Assembly (NCBI GenBank): GCA_905147135.1
Contig: LR990053.1
Coordinates: 5,406,501-5,470,500, forward strand
Direction of reading: 5' to 3'
Length of the DNA stretch: 64,000 bases
Origin: Blastobasis lacticolella
Lineage: Eukaryota > Arthropoda > Insecta > Lepidoptera > Blastobasidae
Shown here: positions 24,642 through 35,115 of the stretch, one piece after another
Layout: each line of letters opens with the position of its first letter
Numbering within the stretch: position 1 is the stretch's first letter
Program-made: the position numbers and the translations under genes
Notes under the pieces: generated by a model
The model's input: the letters and a program-made list of their open reading frames with translations, nothing else
What the model was told of the DNA's origin: nothing
Databases searched by the model: none

Positions 24642-27600
24642 CTATTGGATCTTTCTATGGTATTCTGGTGTGGCGTTGCCATAGTCTTGTAAGTTGAAAA
24701 GCGTCGATCTGTTCGTCATCATGTATTTGAGTAAGTCCTGAATGTGTGACAAGACATGTTGCAAAGATTTCTCGTCTAGAGCAGTATATGCCAACATGGG
24801 ACCCATTTTGGAGAACAACCTCAACAGGTGTACCGAACCGTAGATTTGGGCCATCGGAGTGTCTGGATATTCTTGTAATATTTCACTGTATTGGGGTCGT
24901 TCAAATTTGTACAGCAGTTGGGAGCCTAAGGTGGCGTGGAAGTACTCCTTGATACCCTCAGTTATCTCTACTAGGACTGATTCTTTAGCTTGATTGTGTG
25001 ATTTACTGGATTTCTTGAACGCTAAGTAGTTGTCCACTATTTGGCTGACTGTTAGTTTGGCAGGCAGCAAAGCTAGTTTCTGCTGCCTCGTGATTACGTC
25101 CCAGTCGTCAACCAACCACACCTTCAATTCTTCAGGGATTTTGATCTTCACCTCGACTTTCGCTAAATACTGCTCCTCAGATTCTATTGATAAGTCTAAC
25201 CGACCGCGTTTTTTCCTGGAAGTGAAAATACGTTTTATATTATAATGCGACTCCAACGAAATTAAAAGACGATGTTTATGTCTATCATTATGTTCTATTA
25301 CTATCAATGCCTGTGATTTGGAGTCGGTGATGTCAATTTAGGGCCTATTCAGATATTTTCGCACTCAGTGACAATACGATTTTTTTTATGCTACTCAGTG
25401 ACAAACGAGCATATAAACGATATTCGCATATCATTATAAACACGTCCATTAACGATTTCGAATAGAATCAACACAATTATTGGTTAAACGAGTTGTTCAC
25501 GGTAAAATATGTTTAATAACCACATCACTGTTCTTCTTTAGAGCCAATTAAATGTACCTAATAGATTTTACCCGCAAAATAGCGCAAACCTCTAACAGTG
25601 GTTCTTAAGGCTTACCAGGAATATATGAGATGCCGCTATATTGCGGAATTATTTTAGAACTCAGTTCTTACACTGGCAACAGCAAGTAACAGCAGCAGTA
25701 GCTCTCTCTTGACACTCTAGACAGAACTCATATATTCCGGTCAGGCTTTAATGAGGGTTTTCACGATGCCAGGCACGGTGCCAGGTGGCACTAGTAAGAC
25801 ATATGGTCAAAACAACTGCTGTAAAATGACGAATCTATTCCAGCCAATGACAGGGCTTTCGTTTGACAGCAGACGTCACGTCGCAGTAACGCCATCTCGT
25901 GGATTTTGGAATTTCGAAAATCCTCATTGGGAAGTTCGCGAGACGTGAGCGTGAGGTTTTTGAGCGTGTGCGAGTTTGAAGTCTTTATTGAAGAGACTTA
26001 CCCAAAACCAGTACAATAAAAGTACAAGTAAAAAAGAGATAGGGCGGCCGCTACAATTAATGTTGATGAGGGAGATTGAAAAGTTTTGTCGTTCTCAATG
26101 TGTGCTCAATTATGTCAACATCATATTGACCTACCCAATACCAGTATAAGATCAGCTAGCTCAGATAGACGCGCATAACAATGTCAGGGGCCTGATTCTC
26201 GCGCTGTGACATTTCAAATTCGACATTTTCTGTAGCCACAAAACTGTACGTCACTGAAATTTATCTTTGACAATATACGACTGTCGAAGATAGTTGAGAA
26301 AATTGGTTTTGGCTGCAATAGACATTTAAAAGTCATTATTAATGGAGATTAGTGACTAGAAAAAATGTCAAATTCGAGATGTCACAGCGCGAAAATTAGG
26401 ACATTGCTATGCGCGTCTACGGAGACGAGAGCTCATTTTATACTGATATTGGATAGGTCAATATGCTATTGACATCATTGAGCATACTGTACTTACATAG
26501 CATACAGTACTTTTAACGTAAACGACAAAACTTTACAACAAACCAATATGTCCAATCTCCCTCAACAACCTTAATTGTAATGTCAGCTGCAGAGTACAAA
26601 GCAGGCATTTGACCGCCATATCATCTGACCTTAAGTGAATTTTAACCTAATATGTTAGTTAAGTTTTAACCTAGTAGGCTAAGAATATAGACTTACTTGG
26701 GTTGGTCAGATCCGGAGTCGGCGGGCGTGTCTTTGCTCTGGGTCTTGGTGGCCTTGGCTGCTACGGGGGTCTCCACCTCTTTGCCTGGAACCAAACCACC
26801 GTGATTATTTAGATTATGTTCGACAGAAGTAGATACAATATATTTAATAATATTGTACATCAACATCATCCTAGCGTTCATCCCGTCTTATGCCAGGGTC
26901 CACTTTCCAACTTTTCTTCCTCCACTTCGCCCGGTCTTCAGCATTCTCCTGTCGTAAGCCATTGGCCCTCGCATTCGACTCGGCGATGTCAATCCATCGC
27001 TTCTTTGGCCGTTCGTGGGATCACTTTCGTGATACAGGCACGTTGAGACTTTACCAAACTAGTACAAGCGAGCATTGTTATATATATTGACAAACTGATT
27101 ACATAGAGGTTTTTAAGTCACCTATTCCGCTATTCATGAAGTGGACAAAAAGTTTGATTTATCAATTATTTTGGGGCTGCGGCGATGCCTTGATTTCGAC
27201 GTTACCTCTAGCCACAAATCACTGAAAACGATATTCGACAATAAATGATAGTGGAAGATCGTTGAGAATACGTTTTTCTGTCTGCAATCGACATTTCAAT
27301 GAGTTGATAAAAACTAGTAACTCGGTGTTCTCGGGTTTTCTCTGTTACAATATGTAATAATATATAATATACATACCTACCGGAAGATAATTTCTACATG
27401 CTGTAAAAACCGCATCGAGATTAGTGGCCTGGTTTAGGAGGAGCTTGCGGATATACAGACAGGCAGAGACGCGGAAAGCGACTTTATACTATGTAAGGAT
27501 TTGTGACCAGATATAGTATCGTACTCGAGATGTCGCGGCGCGAGATTTGTTATGTATAACAAGCTTTTGTCCGCGACTTCGCATAAAATCCAGTTATAGT

Positions 27601-30600
27601 TCAGTAGTTTTTGCGTGAAGGAGTAACAAACATCCTTACAAATTTCCGCACTTAAAATATTAGTAGACAGTCTATTGCCGTTACAAATCAATGAAAGTTA
27701 CATACCAGCTGGTGTGGACGCTCTTGATTCATCCCGCGCCGGGGTGGTGCTGGCTGCCTCTGACTTGCGGCCTTTGGCAGGTGCTGGGGCACAACAACTG
27801 CATTTCAGTATCAACATATCGCAGCCACTACAACACAGTCTACAGACTAACAACGTTGATCGAGTTTACTTGACACACTGCTCTATTACTCGTCGCTTGG
27901 TATTAAAATATTTTCATGTAAGCCGATCGAACGTCGTTCAAATCAAATTTGTGAGTAAGTATGCAAACTAACCTATTTTGTTTTAGCAACTAAATAAAAC
28001 TACTTTCTTATCAAAACGCCCCACCAGGCAAACAATTGTATAGCCACAATTGGTTACAATACGCCGTTGATTGGCTAGGCACCGCTATTAAGTTACGATT
28101 GTAATTATAAAATGGTGAGATTTTACAGTCTAATAAATTGCACTAATAATTTGGTTGACACGGGACAAAGTGAACAGACACGTAACAATAGACAGCATTA
28201 TGATAAGTAATGACGCCTTAGCTATTTTTAGCTTTTCTTCCTAAAGGATATGACTAAAAGTTCATAGATAAAATACCCAGAATCGCCAGCAACGAATGTA
28301 TAAAAATGGGTTCATTATAGTAAACTCATTACGTTTTTAAAAATCAACCTCCTAACTCATATAGTATTGTAGTTATTATACTGTATTATACCAACAAAAC
28401 AGTAGTAGAAAATTATTACTTGTGTTGTAATGGCACAAATGAAATTTCTGGCGACTCTGGGTTTTGTTTAGCCGACTCTCTACTCAATAAATAGTAATTT
28501 ATCACAAAGCAAATCAGTCTGGAATTATCCCCCAAAGCTTCAGTTTGAACATGCACTATACTACATGATTTTGATGTACAAAGAAAATGACGGCACTTTG
28601 TATAAATTGAATTCTATTAAATGCGACTCAAAAGTGAGTGTGGCTCGCACTTGACAGTTGCCTAGTTCATTATTTATTGTTATAATTTTGTGCAAGCTCT
28701 TTAGTTTAATATACAATTAGATGATTGCAAGTATCGCCGTATTTACGATAAAAGAATAGTTCAGTCAAAACAGCGTGATAAAATACAGTCGCGACGAGTC
28801 CTCGCCGCTTGGGCGATAGATAAATATAATAATAATTAGTATTAGTTATTATAATTAATAGAAGAACTTAATTTATGTTAACTTTATTATATAGTGTATT
28901 GTAATTCATAACTGTGTGTAAAGTTAATAATACAATATGCGTAACAAATATGAATAATTAATGCCATTTTATTCAAGTAAAAATATGGATTTTTAAATTT
29001 CACACTCATATTATAGAGGATCTATCTGAAAGAACCGCTTTGGCTCAAGGTTTCAGATCATGGTCACTCATAGACATGTTTACTTATAGGTAGAAGGTCC
29101 ACATGTCTAACTAAAAGTGATTTACACATTGGGATAAAAATAATACCATTAATAATTATTACATGAAACACAAGTTTCATTTATGTAAAGATCAGAAACA
29201 AACAACGACTGTCTAGACAGGCATGCTCCATGTTCCACTGTATTGTCACGTACAGTGAAAGTCAAATGCTCATGACTAGCCAGTTTACAATCTAGGTAGA
29301 CTAGATATGCTATGTCTTTAAATTGAAGGTTATCATTCAAGGACCTTTTGGCAATTTTTAACCTGTCTGTAGCTGCGACTTTTTCTCCTAAAGACATAAG
29401 CATGTCATTCTTTATCTCATTATTACAGCAGGCTTTTACTATGAGTCAGTGAAATAAATAATCTTTGACAAATTCACACTCCACATAGTCCTAAACTAAG
29501 CAAAGCTTTTTTAATGCTAATTAGTGACAATTGAGCCAACAGCCCACCTTATGGTAAGCAGCAACTGTTGCCACTAACATCTACAATTCGTGCATTTAGC
29601 TTGCACCTTACTTACTTGCTTACTTTGGGAATAGACAATATGATATAATACTTATATATTTCTTCACATACACACTTTTAGTATACCAAGCTCTGAATAA
29701 GAAAAAATCTGACGATATAAATGTGTTACACATATTATACATACTTTTCTTGGTCTTGGTTGGCTGTGCAGAGTGTGTCCGCTGCACCTCCTTCTGCCGT
29801 TGCACATTGGTTTCATTGTACTTCAATACACGGCTTTCAGGCACCCACTCGTCCCAACTGAAATAGTTAATTTGTACATCAATATTAATGTAAAAGAAAT
29901 AAACGTTGTTTGTCCATAAGGATTGGTTACATTAAAATGTATTTTTATACAAATGGACATACTTTTTTTTATACCACTAAGGTGACAAACAAGCTTACGG
30001 CCTGCCTGATGGTAAGCAGTCACCGCAGCCAATTGCAGTCAATTGAGAGCAACAAGAGCAATAATAATGAATATTGTAAAATAAAACTAAAAAACTACTA
30101 AAAAGACACTAACATTATCACTAGTTCATGTTCATTATCACTAGTTCAATTACCCTTGTAGCAATCTATTGTTTTTTTTTCTATTGAAATACGTTTTTTC
30201 TATTTTACATAATAAATACCTACTTACTGGAATATCTGCCTATTTGCCAATGTCAATAAAGAAAGACTGAGGTCAATCAACTTGGTTTAGAGGACACCAA
30301 ATGGTTCAATTCAAAAACACTTGACGACCTGAGTGGTTCAGTGGTCAACATCTGCCACGCAAGAGGTCCCGGGTTCGATTCCCGGCCGGGCAGAAATTGA
30401 AATGATGAATTTTAATTTCTGTTACGGGTATACACCGAGGTGTTCTATGTATAATAAATAAGTATTTAAAAAAAAAGTATAAGTAGTTTATCAGTTATCT
30501 AGCACCCATAACACTAGCTTTGCTTACTTTGGGGCTAGATAGCGCTGTGTGAATTTGTCCACGATAATTTATTTATTATTATTATTTATTATTAATATCG

Positions 30601-31013
30601 AGAAAAGGCACCCGAAGATGAATTGATATGAATGAAAACTACTCATGAAAAACTAAAACAATAAAAGTTGTTTTAAAAATGCTAACAAGAATGTTTGTTT
30701 ACTACAACATAACCTCAAAAAATAAAAACATTTATTTACATGTCTAAATAATAATCAGGTTGTTAATTAGTAAAAATACTCACTTTTTGTTCCATCCTGC
30801 GTAATGTATGAAATACCGTACGTGTTTATCTTTCGTTACAGAGCTTTTGAGACATTTTGCTTCGTAAATAAGTGGTCCATGAAAACATAACACTTTCTCG
30901 CCTGCAATGAAATTATGGTAAAGATATAATTTCTATCACTTAAAATGAGAAACTAGAGTAGATTTTAGATAACATTACCTACCTTCAGCGAATTTCGGCT
31001 TCGGTGGTGCCAT
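24642..31013 (-). CDS. MRG15: MRG15 / MORF4L1-like chromatin protein, complete, 6 exons, 333 aa
   Basis: MRG15 is a chromo-barrel / MRG-domain protein of the NuA4/TIP60 acetyltransferase and other chromatin complexes, and it reads H3K36 methylation. Exons (minus): 30983-31013, 30784-30901, 29745-29857, 27706-27783, 26697-26784 and 24642-25215. All junctions are GT/AG, phases close, and the sum is 1002 nt. The chromo barrel (about residues 8-65) has KVLCFHGPLIYEAK, YFIHYAGWNKNWDEWVPESR and RVLKY. A Lys/Thr/Ser-rich linker (about 80-145) is encoded by two short exons. The MRG domain fills exon 6 with IPEELKVWLVDDWDVITRQQ, LLYKFERPQYSEIL and MLAYTALDEKSL, ending PEYHRKIQ. The exon 2/3 junction (NKN-WDEW) corresponds to the short human isoform. 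The chosen start gives MAPPKPKFAEGEKV, like human; an in-frame ATG at 31058 would add 15 residues. Confidence 0.96.
26045..26583. repeat. Long foldback element in MRG15 intron 5
   Basis: The two halves are inverted copies. CAATTAATGTTGATGAGGGA with AAAGTTTTGTCGTT at the left mirrors AACGACAAAACTTTA with TCCCTCAACAACCTTAATTG at the right. Inside, GCGCTGTGACATTTCAAATT mirrors AATTCGAGATGTCACAGCGC, and AGACGCGCATA mirrors TATGCGCGTCT. Total about 540 bp with arms near 200 bp. A related half-copy lies at 27145-27340. Confidence 0.75.
26870..27050 (-). mobile_element. LINE 3'-end fragment in MRG15 intron (minus)
   Basis: On the minus strand: CCGAAGACCGGGCGAAGTGG-type block, GGAAAGTGGACCCTGG and GATGAACGCTAGGATGATG end. 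It belongs to the tail family of 44800-45075. Confidence 0.55.
27560..27665 (+). repeat. Dispersed insect repeat (CGTGAAGGAGTAACAAACAT)
   Basis: Second copy of the repeat at 11560-11780, inside MRG15 intron 4. Confidence 0.55.
30326..30610 (+). mobile_element. Full-length tRNA-derived SINE in MRG15 intron 2
   Basis: The head is GACCTGAGTGGTTCAGTGGT, then CACGCAAGAGGTCCCGGGTT and CGATTCCCGGCC. The body has ACCGAGGTGTTCTATGTATA and CTTTGCTTACTTTGGGGCTA. It ends in an ATT-rich repeat tail. Orientation is opposite to MRG15, within the 29858-30783 intron. Confidence 0.8.
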
Positions 31014-31219
31014 TTTCGTTTGATTTGCCTCGTTCATGCAAGAATCGCTTTGTGTCATTTGTATAGTGTTGCCAGATCCGATTAGAACTCTTGCGCACAC
31101 AGGTTAATAAAATGAGGAGTTTTCCAGTAGGTAAGGTGTCAGTTGGTTTCAAAAAACATTAATAGATGGCGCTCCTACAATTTTGGCACAGACAACAGAC
31201 TAAACACAAATCACAAATA

Positions 31220-31504
31220 TTCCCTATTCGCTCACTGTACAATGATTATGAATCTTGCTATCCCGTTTTTTCGTCTATTCATATAAGCTCTAAGAAAATG
31301 ACGCGCACAATGTTTGAACGTTCGACATGCTGCTCAAGCTAACAACGACCTGACGTTTCTTTTGAAACATCGGTGTAAATTTTATAATTTCTTAATAAAA
31401 TTTAAATCAAGCCATTTAAATTAATGTGAAAGCGCAAATTATGGAAATACACCGGGATTATGTTTTCATCGGTAAATAATATCATTCGTGGTCGCGGCGA
31501 TCGG
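31220..31504. repeat. Left arm of a large inverted repeat, upstream of MRG15
   Basis: It starts TTCCCTATTCGCTCAC and ends GTCGCGGCGATCGG. It matches 33919-34230 in reverse complement over almost its whole length, with blocks such as AAACATCGGTGTAAATTTTA, ATTATGGAAATACACC and ATTCGTGGTCGCGGCGATCG. It begins about 160 bp upstream of the outer MRG15 ATG, so it may carry that gene's promoter. Confidence 0.8.
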
Positions 31505-31523
31505 AAAATATGAGTGTAGATAA

Positions 31524-31680
31524 AGTAGTGTATGCAACTGCATATAATTAGGTATTAAAACACTCGTGTCAAACTATGTATTATATTACTCGGCTACGCC
31601 TCGTATGATAAACAGACACTCATGTTTTTATACCCCCTTTTATATGACAGTTGCATAAACTACTATTTTAAATTTTATGG
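31524..31680. repeat. MITE with GTTTATGCAACTG-type inverted ends
   Basis: AGTAGTGTATGCAACTG at the left mirrors CAGTTGCATAAACTACT at the right. The interior includes GGTATTAAAACACTCGTGTC and CGGCTACGCCTCGTATGATA. Confidence 0.7.
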
Positions 31681-32279
31681 TCGACTGTTATGTACTGTGC
31701 TGAGTATGTAATTGGAACATTAAGCTATGAATGTAGATAAATTTAATTAAACGCGAGAAGACCCGAGAATCAAAAGACCCCGCCAATTTTAGACTCGATC
31801 ACACACATTGGCGTTCTTCTACGTTCTACGTTCCACGTACGTACCAACTGACCGTCGTAAATGCAAAAACGTGATTTCGATAGTAAAAACAAAATTCTTC
31901 GGATTCAGTTATTTTGACCGCCCCCCGTTAAATATATTAAATATTTCTGTGTATATTTCGTTCAACCTTTAACAGTTATGTTTATATTAATAAACATTAT
32001 TTTGAAGTTTAGTATTAGTGGGCTGCATGAAATCACTGCCACCATCAAACATATTATAAAAGATTACTAAAATTCATAGAGAAAAAAATTTATATACAGG
32101 AGCAGAGAGTACATACAGTTTAAAAACGAGACAAAATGTCACACATCTATATAACACACACACTAATGCAAATGCAGGGACGGAACAAGGCAGTCTATCT
32201 GCAGATAAGTTATATTTTGCTAGGAATTTCTACTAACATAATGTTTTAAACTATCGCGGTATTATTACAAATTTTAAAG

Positions 32280-32640
32280 GTATGTTCCGGGTTTCCTACC
32301 GCGTACCTTTGTTGACGAGTTGCCCGATATTTCGACACAGTTGCATGCATCATGGTCACGGGACGACTGGAGAGCTACGAGCGCCGGACGATGTTGGTTA
32401 GCGATAAAGCGGCCGAAGTCGATCTACCCGCTTTCGCACAAGTTTTTTGCTACTACTGGAACTCGAACTCACTTTTAAGTCACGGCACACTACACTGACC
32501 GTATCACTCACTTTTTTAGTCAAAGTAATAATACACAAACAAGCCGAAGTCGTCCGGAGCGAAATACGCCCTTTTTTAACCTTGTCCATATAATTTAATA
32601 TTGTCATTATAATAAAAGGTAAGATGTCTAGTGAATTCAA
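32280..32640. repeat. Repeat-derived segment, class uncertain
   Basis: CCCGATATTTCGACACAGTT and CATGGTCACGGGACGACTGG is a sequence I associate with moth repeats. The adjoining GC-richer 32390-32600 block has an open minus frame with a seven-Ser run, but no recognisable protein. Confidence 0.4.
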
Positions 32641-32649
32641 AATTCAAAA

Positions 32650-33400
32650 TTTATTTATTGATTAGGACATTAAATATCTCTTTCAACCGTCAAAAAGGAG
32701 GGGGGTAGGAAAGTAGGAAGGAAGCACACAGTGACACGCTGGCCGCCCCATGGCAGCAGCAAACTTACCCCACGCCAGTCACGACCGGACCGTGCCCGGC
32801 AATAAGAGGCAAAGCCGGACCGCGCTCAATATATTATATAAATATGTCTAGTAAAATTAAGAAAACCCACTTAAAACTACAGCAAGAGTAAGCCAGTCTA
32901 CCAAGGCAGCACCCGTTCACGAGTATAACGCAGGGCCCAGCCATCGTCCAATTCAACCATATTTGAGGGAAAATAGCGACCCAGCCCCCACGCCACCGCC
33001 AGACAGACTTTTAAGTGAGCGTGCATTACACATGCTGCATGTGATAGGTAGCTGCTCCCACCCTACTCTATCCTCAAAATAATCAAACCCAGAATCAAAC
33101 CCATGCCCTGATGCCTACCACCGTCTTTTTTATCTCTCGATCCTACATACCGTGAATCGGCAGTGCTTGGTTTTGCAAAAAGGAGGATTATGATTTTGAC
33201 CGGTATGAATGGTTATTTGTTGCCTCATAACTTCTAAACTAAGTGGGTACCTACTTACTTATCGTTAGAAGTATCTTCATTTACCACAGGTTGGCTTATG
33301 TGACTTCACAATAAATTGAATATGATGCTCTCTAGAGGATATAGTCATGAAAAAATAATAATAATGAAAAGGATAGGTACATTAATATATTAAACAGGCA
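32650..33400. other. Intergenic, no gene seen
   Basis: A moderately GC-rich stretch with CCCACGCCAGTCACGACCGG and similar sequence. No open frame with recognisable content. Confidence 0.35.
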
Positions 33401-33470
33401 GCATATTCTTTATTTTCAGTAAAAAATCATATAAGTAATTATGATGCACCAGGACTGAAGGGACTTGCAT

Positions 33471-33558
33471 CTACTTGTTATCTTGTTCTTCAAAATGTTT
33501 ATTACGCAACACTTCCAATTTGCAACCCAGAAATCGCCATGTCTGGTCTTTAGGAAAC
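33471..33558 (-). CDS. Candidate 3'-terminal coding exon of an unidentified gene
   Basis: The minus strand has a good acceptor (TTATTTATTTTTCTAG) followed by 88 nt. Read with one base completing the previous codon, these give FPKDQTWRFLGCKLEVLRN, then KHFEEQDNK and a TAG stop at 33471-33473. An AATAAA lies on the minus strand about 60 nt further on (33408-33413). The peptide looks like real coding sequence (WRFLGCKLE), but I do not recognise the family and found no upstream exon. It sits just inside the right arm of the inverted repeat. It could be a gene remnant duplicated with that arm. Confidence 0.4.
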
Positions 33559-33918
33559 CTAGAAAAATAAATAAATGTAAATAAACTTAAATACGCGATT
33601 AATCCGTAAAGGTGTTTCATGAAATGTCAGAACATTAAAAATCTCATTTAGGTAAATTTTTGGTATGAAACCCATATATTTATACATAAAAAATTGAGGA
33701 CCGCTATCTGCAAGTATGAGTATTAAAATTATATACAATTAATACTAAATCTGACCCTGTTAGCATCAAAATATTTTCGACCACCGAAATATTGCTCAAT
33801 TTGCCAATAATTTTAAATCTATCTTTAATGGCATGTTGTTTTAAGGTAAAGCATTTCAATTATTGCAAATTCACACTATTACGATGAATATTTTTTGCAC
33901 AATATCTAAAATTGAGTC

Positions 33919-34230
33919 CCGATCGCCGCGACCACGAATGAAATTACTTAACGATGAAAGGATAATCCAGGTGTATTTCCATACTATGCGCTTTTACATA
34001 ACTGTGCACTACATTACACCGTCTTTTAAATGGTTTGATTTACTTAAATTTGATTAAAAATTATAAAATTTACTCCGATGTTTCAAAAGAAAGGTTTGTT
34101 CGTTGTTAGCTAGAGCAACGTGGTGAATGTTCAAAACATTGCGCTCTTCACTTTCTGAAAGGCTCGTTTCTATGGGTGAAAAAACGGGATAGCAATATTC
34201 ATAATCGTTGTAGAGTGAGCAAACAGGGAA
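33919..34230. repeat. Right arm of the large inverted repeat
   Basis: Reverse complement of 31220-31504 with scattered differences, ending GTGAGCAAACAGGGAA. The spacer between the arms is about 2.4 kb. Confidence 0.8.
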
Positions 34231-34254
34231 CTCTCTTAAAATTATATTTCAGTT

Positions 34255-34345
34255 ATATTTATAACACTGCGATCTCCAACCCGCCTGCCAAGCGTGGAGG
34301 TTATGGTAATAACCTCCATATTTTAACCCCCCCCCCCCCCCCCCC
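34255..34345 (+). repeat. Dispersed repeat piece ending in a 19-C run
   Basis: AACACTGCGATCTCCAACCC, GCCTGCCAAGCGTGGAGGTT and AATAACCTCC are followed by 19 consecutive C (34327-34345). Same family as 12850-13135. Confidence 0.6.
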
Positions 34346-34554
34346 AAACCAAAACCTAGCTACGCCCGTGGGTCAGCGTACCTGCTAATACCTAAACCTA
34401 AGCCAGAGCACCTGCACGTTACCAAGCCCGATGTTTGCAATGAGCCCGATTTACCGTAACAAGGTAGATCAGCAACTCTACTAATAAACCGTAGCAGCGG
34501 ACTGGCTGCCACGATGCCACAATCAAAGAACCATTTAAGGTCACATCATTTCAT

Positions 34555-34770
34555 AGCACCAGCCATTTACACTCGCGGTATCATAGAAGGCGACTAATGT
34601 TTTCTAGGCTCTCCGTACGCTGGAAAATGGGCAGCAGCATTACAATTTCTTTTATCTTTTAAAAATACTGCTATCTTAACCCGCCTGCAAAGCGTGGACA
34701 TTATGGCAATAACCCCTCCTCTCATGGATGAAGCCCCAATCCCTGCAGTGGACTGTTATGGGCTTTGATT
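34555..34770 (+). repeat. Dispersed repeat of the CCGTGTGG family
   Basis: ATAGCACCAGCC, AAGGCGACTAATGTTTTCTA, GGAAAATGGGCAGCAGCATT and CCTGCAGTGGACTGTTATGG occur in the same order as at 12850-13135. Confidence 0.65.
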
Positions 34771-35039
34771 TAAGTGATAAAGTAAAATGCCGTTTATCTG
34801 GAAAATACGAGTAAAAAATTACAAAACTTTATCAACATGATAAAACTTCGTCAATAAGTTTATCTGAAAGAGGATTTTCGTTGTTATATTACATCAGCCT
34901 AGGAACAAATCACTGTAAAACTATTGTTACTCTATACTTAGTTACATATTGTATAATTCTACGGAATATAATATACGCGGACACCAGAAACCAGTGAAGT
35001 GAGCGGATGACTTTTTAATTTTATTGGGTTCGGTTAACC

Positions 35040-35115
35040 TTCGAGCGGCGCACGGCCAGTGCCACCGCGGGCGCCGAGTGTTGTTGCCGCCAGTTTCGCT
35101 GTCTCGCCTCCGAAA
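35040..35115 (+). promoter_or_regulatory. GC-rich 5'UTR / promoter-proximal region of FBPase
   Basis: A local CpG-rich patch (TCGAGCGGCGCACGGCCAGT, CCACCGCGGGCGCCGAG) lies directly before the FBPase ATG. The upstream transcription start was not placed. Confidence 0.45.

Noticed and set aside
30326..30400. tRNA gene
   Set aside because: A- and B-box-like sequence is present, but no acceptor stem closes and it continues into a SINE body and ATT tail; the same holds at 15895, 19925 and 36545.
32398..32640. 80-residue minus-strand gene with a poly-Ser run
   Set aside because: It lies in repeat-like sequence; no splice or domain support.
34327..34345. Regulatory poly-C tract
   Set aside because: It sits inside a decayed dispersed repeat; the length may also be a sequencing or assembly artefact.
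35059..35115. N-terminal extension of FBPase
   Set aside because: It would need a GTG start; the ATG at 35116 gives the normal FBPase length and N-terminus.
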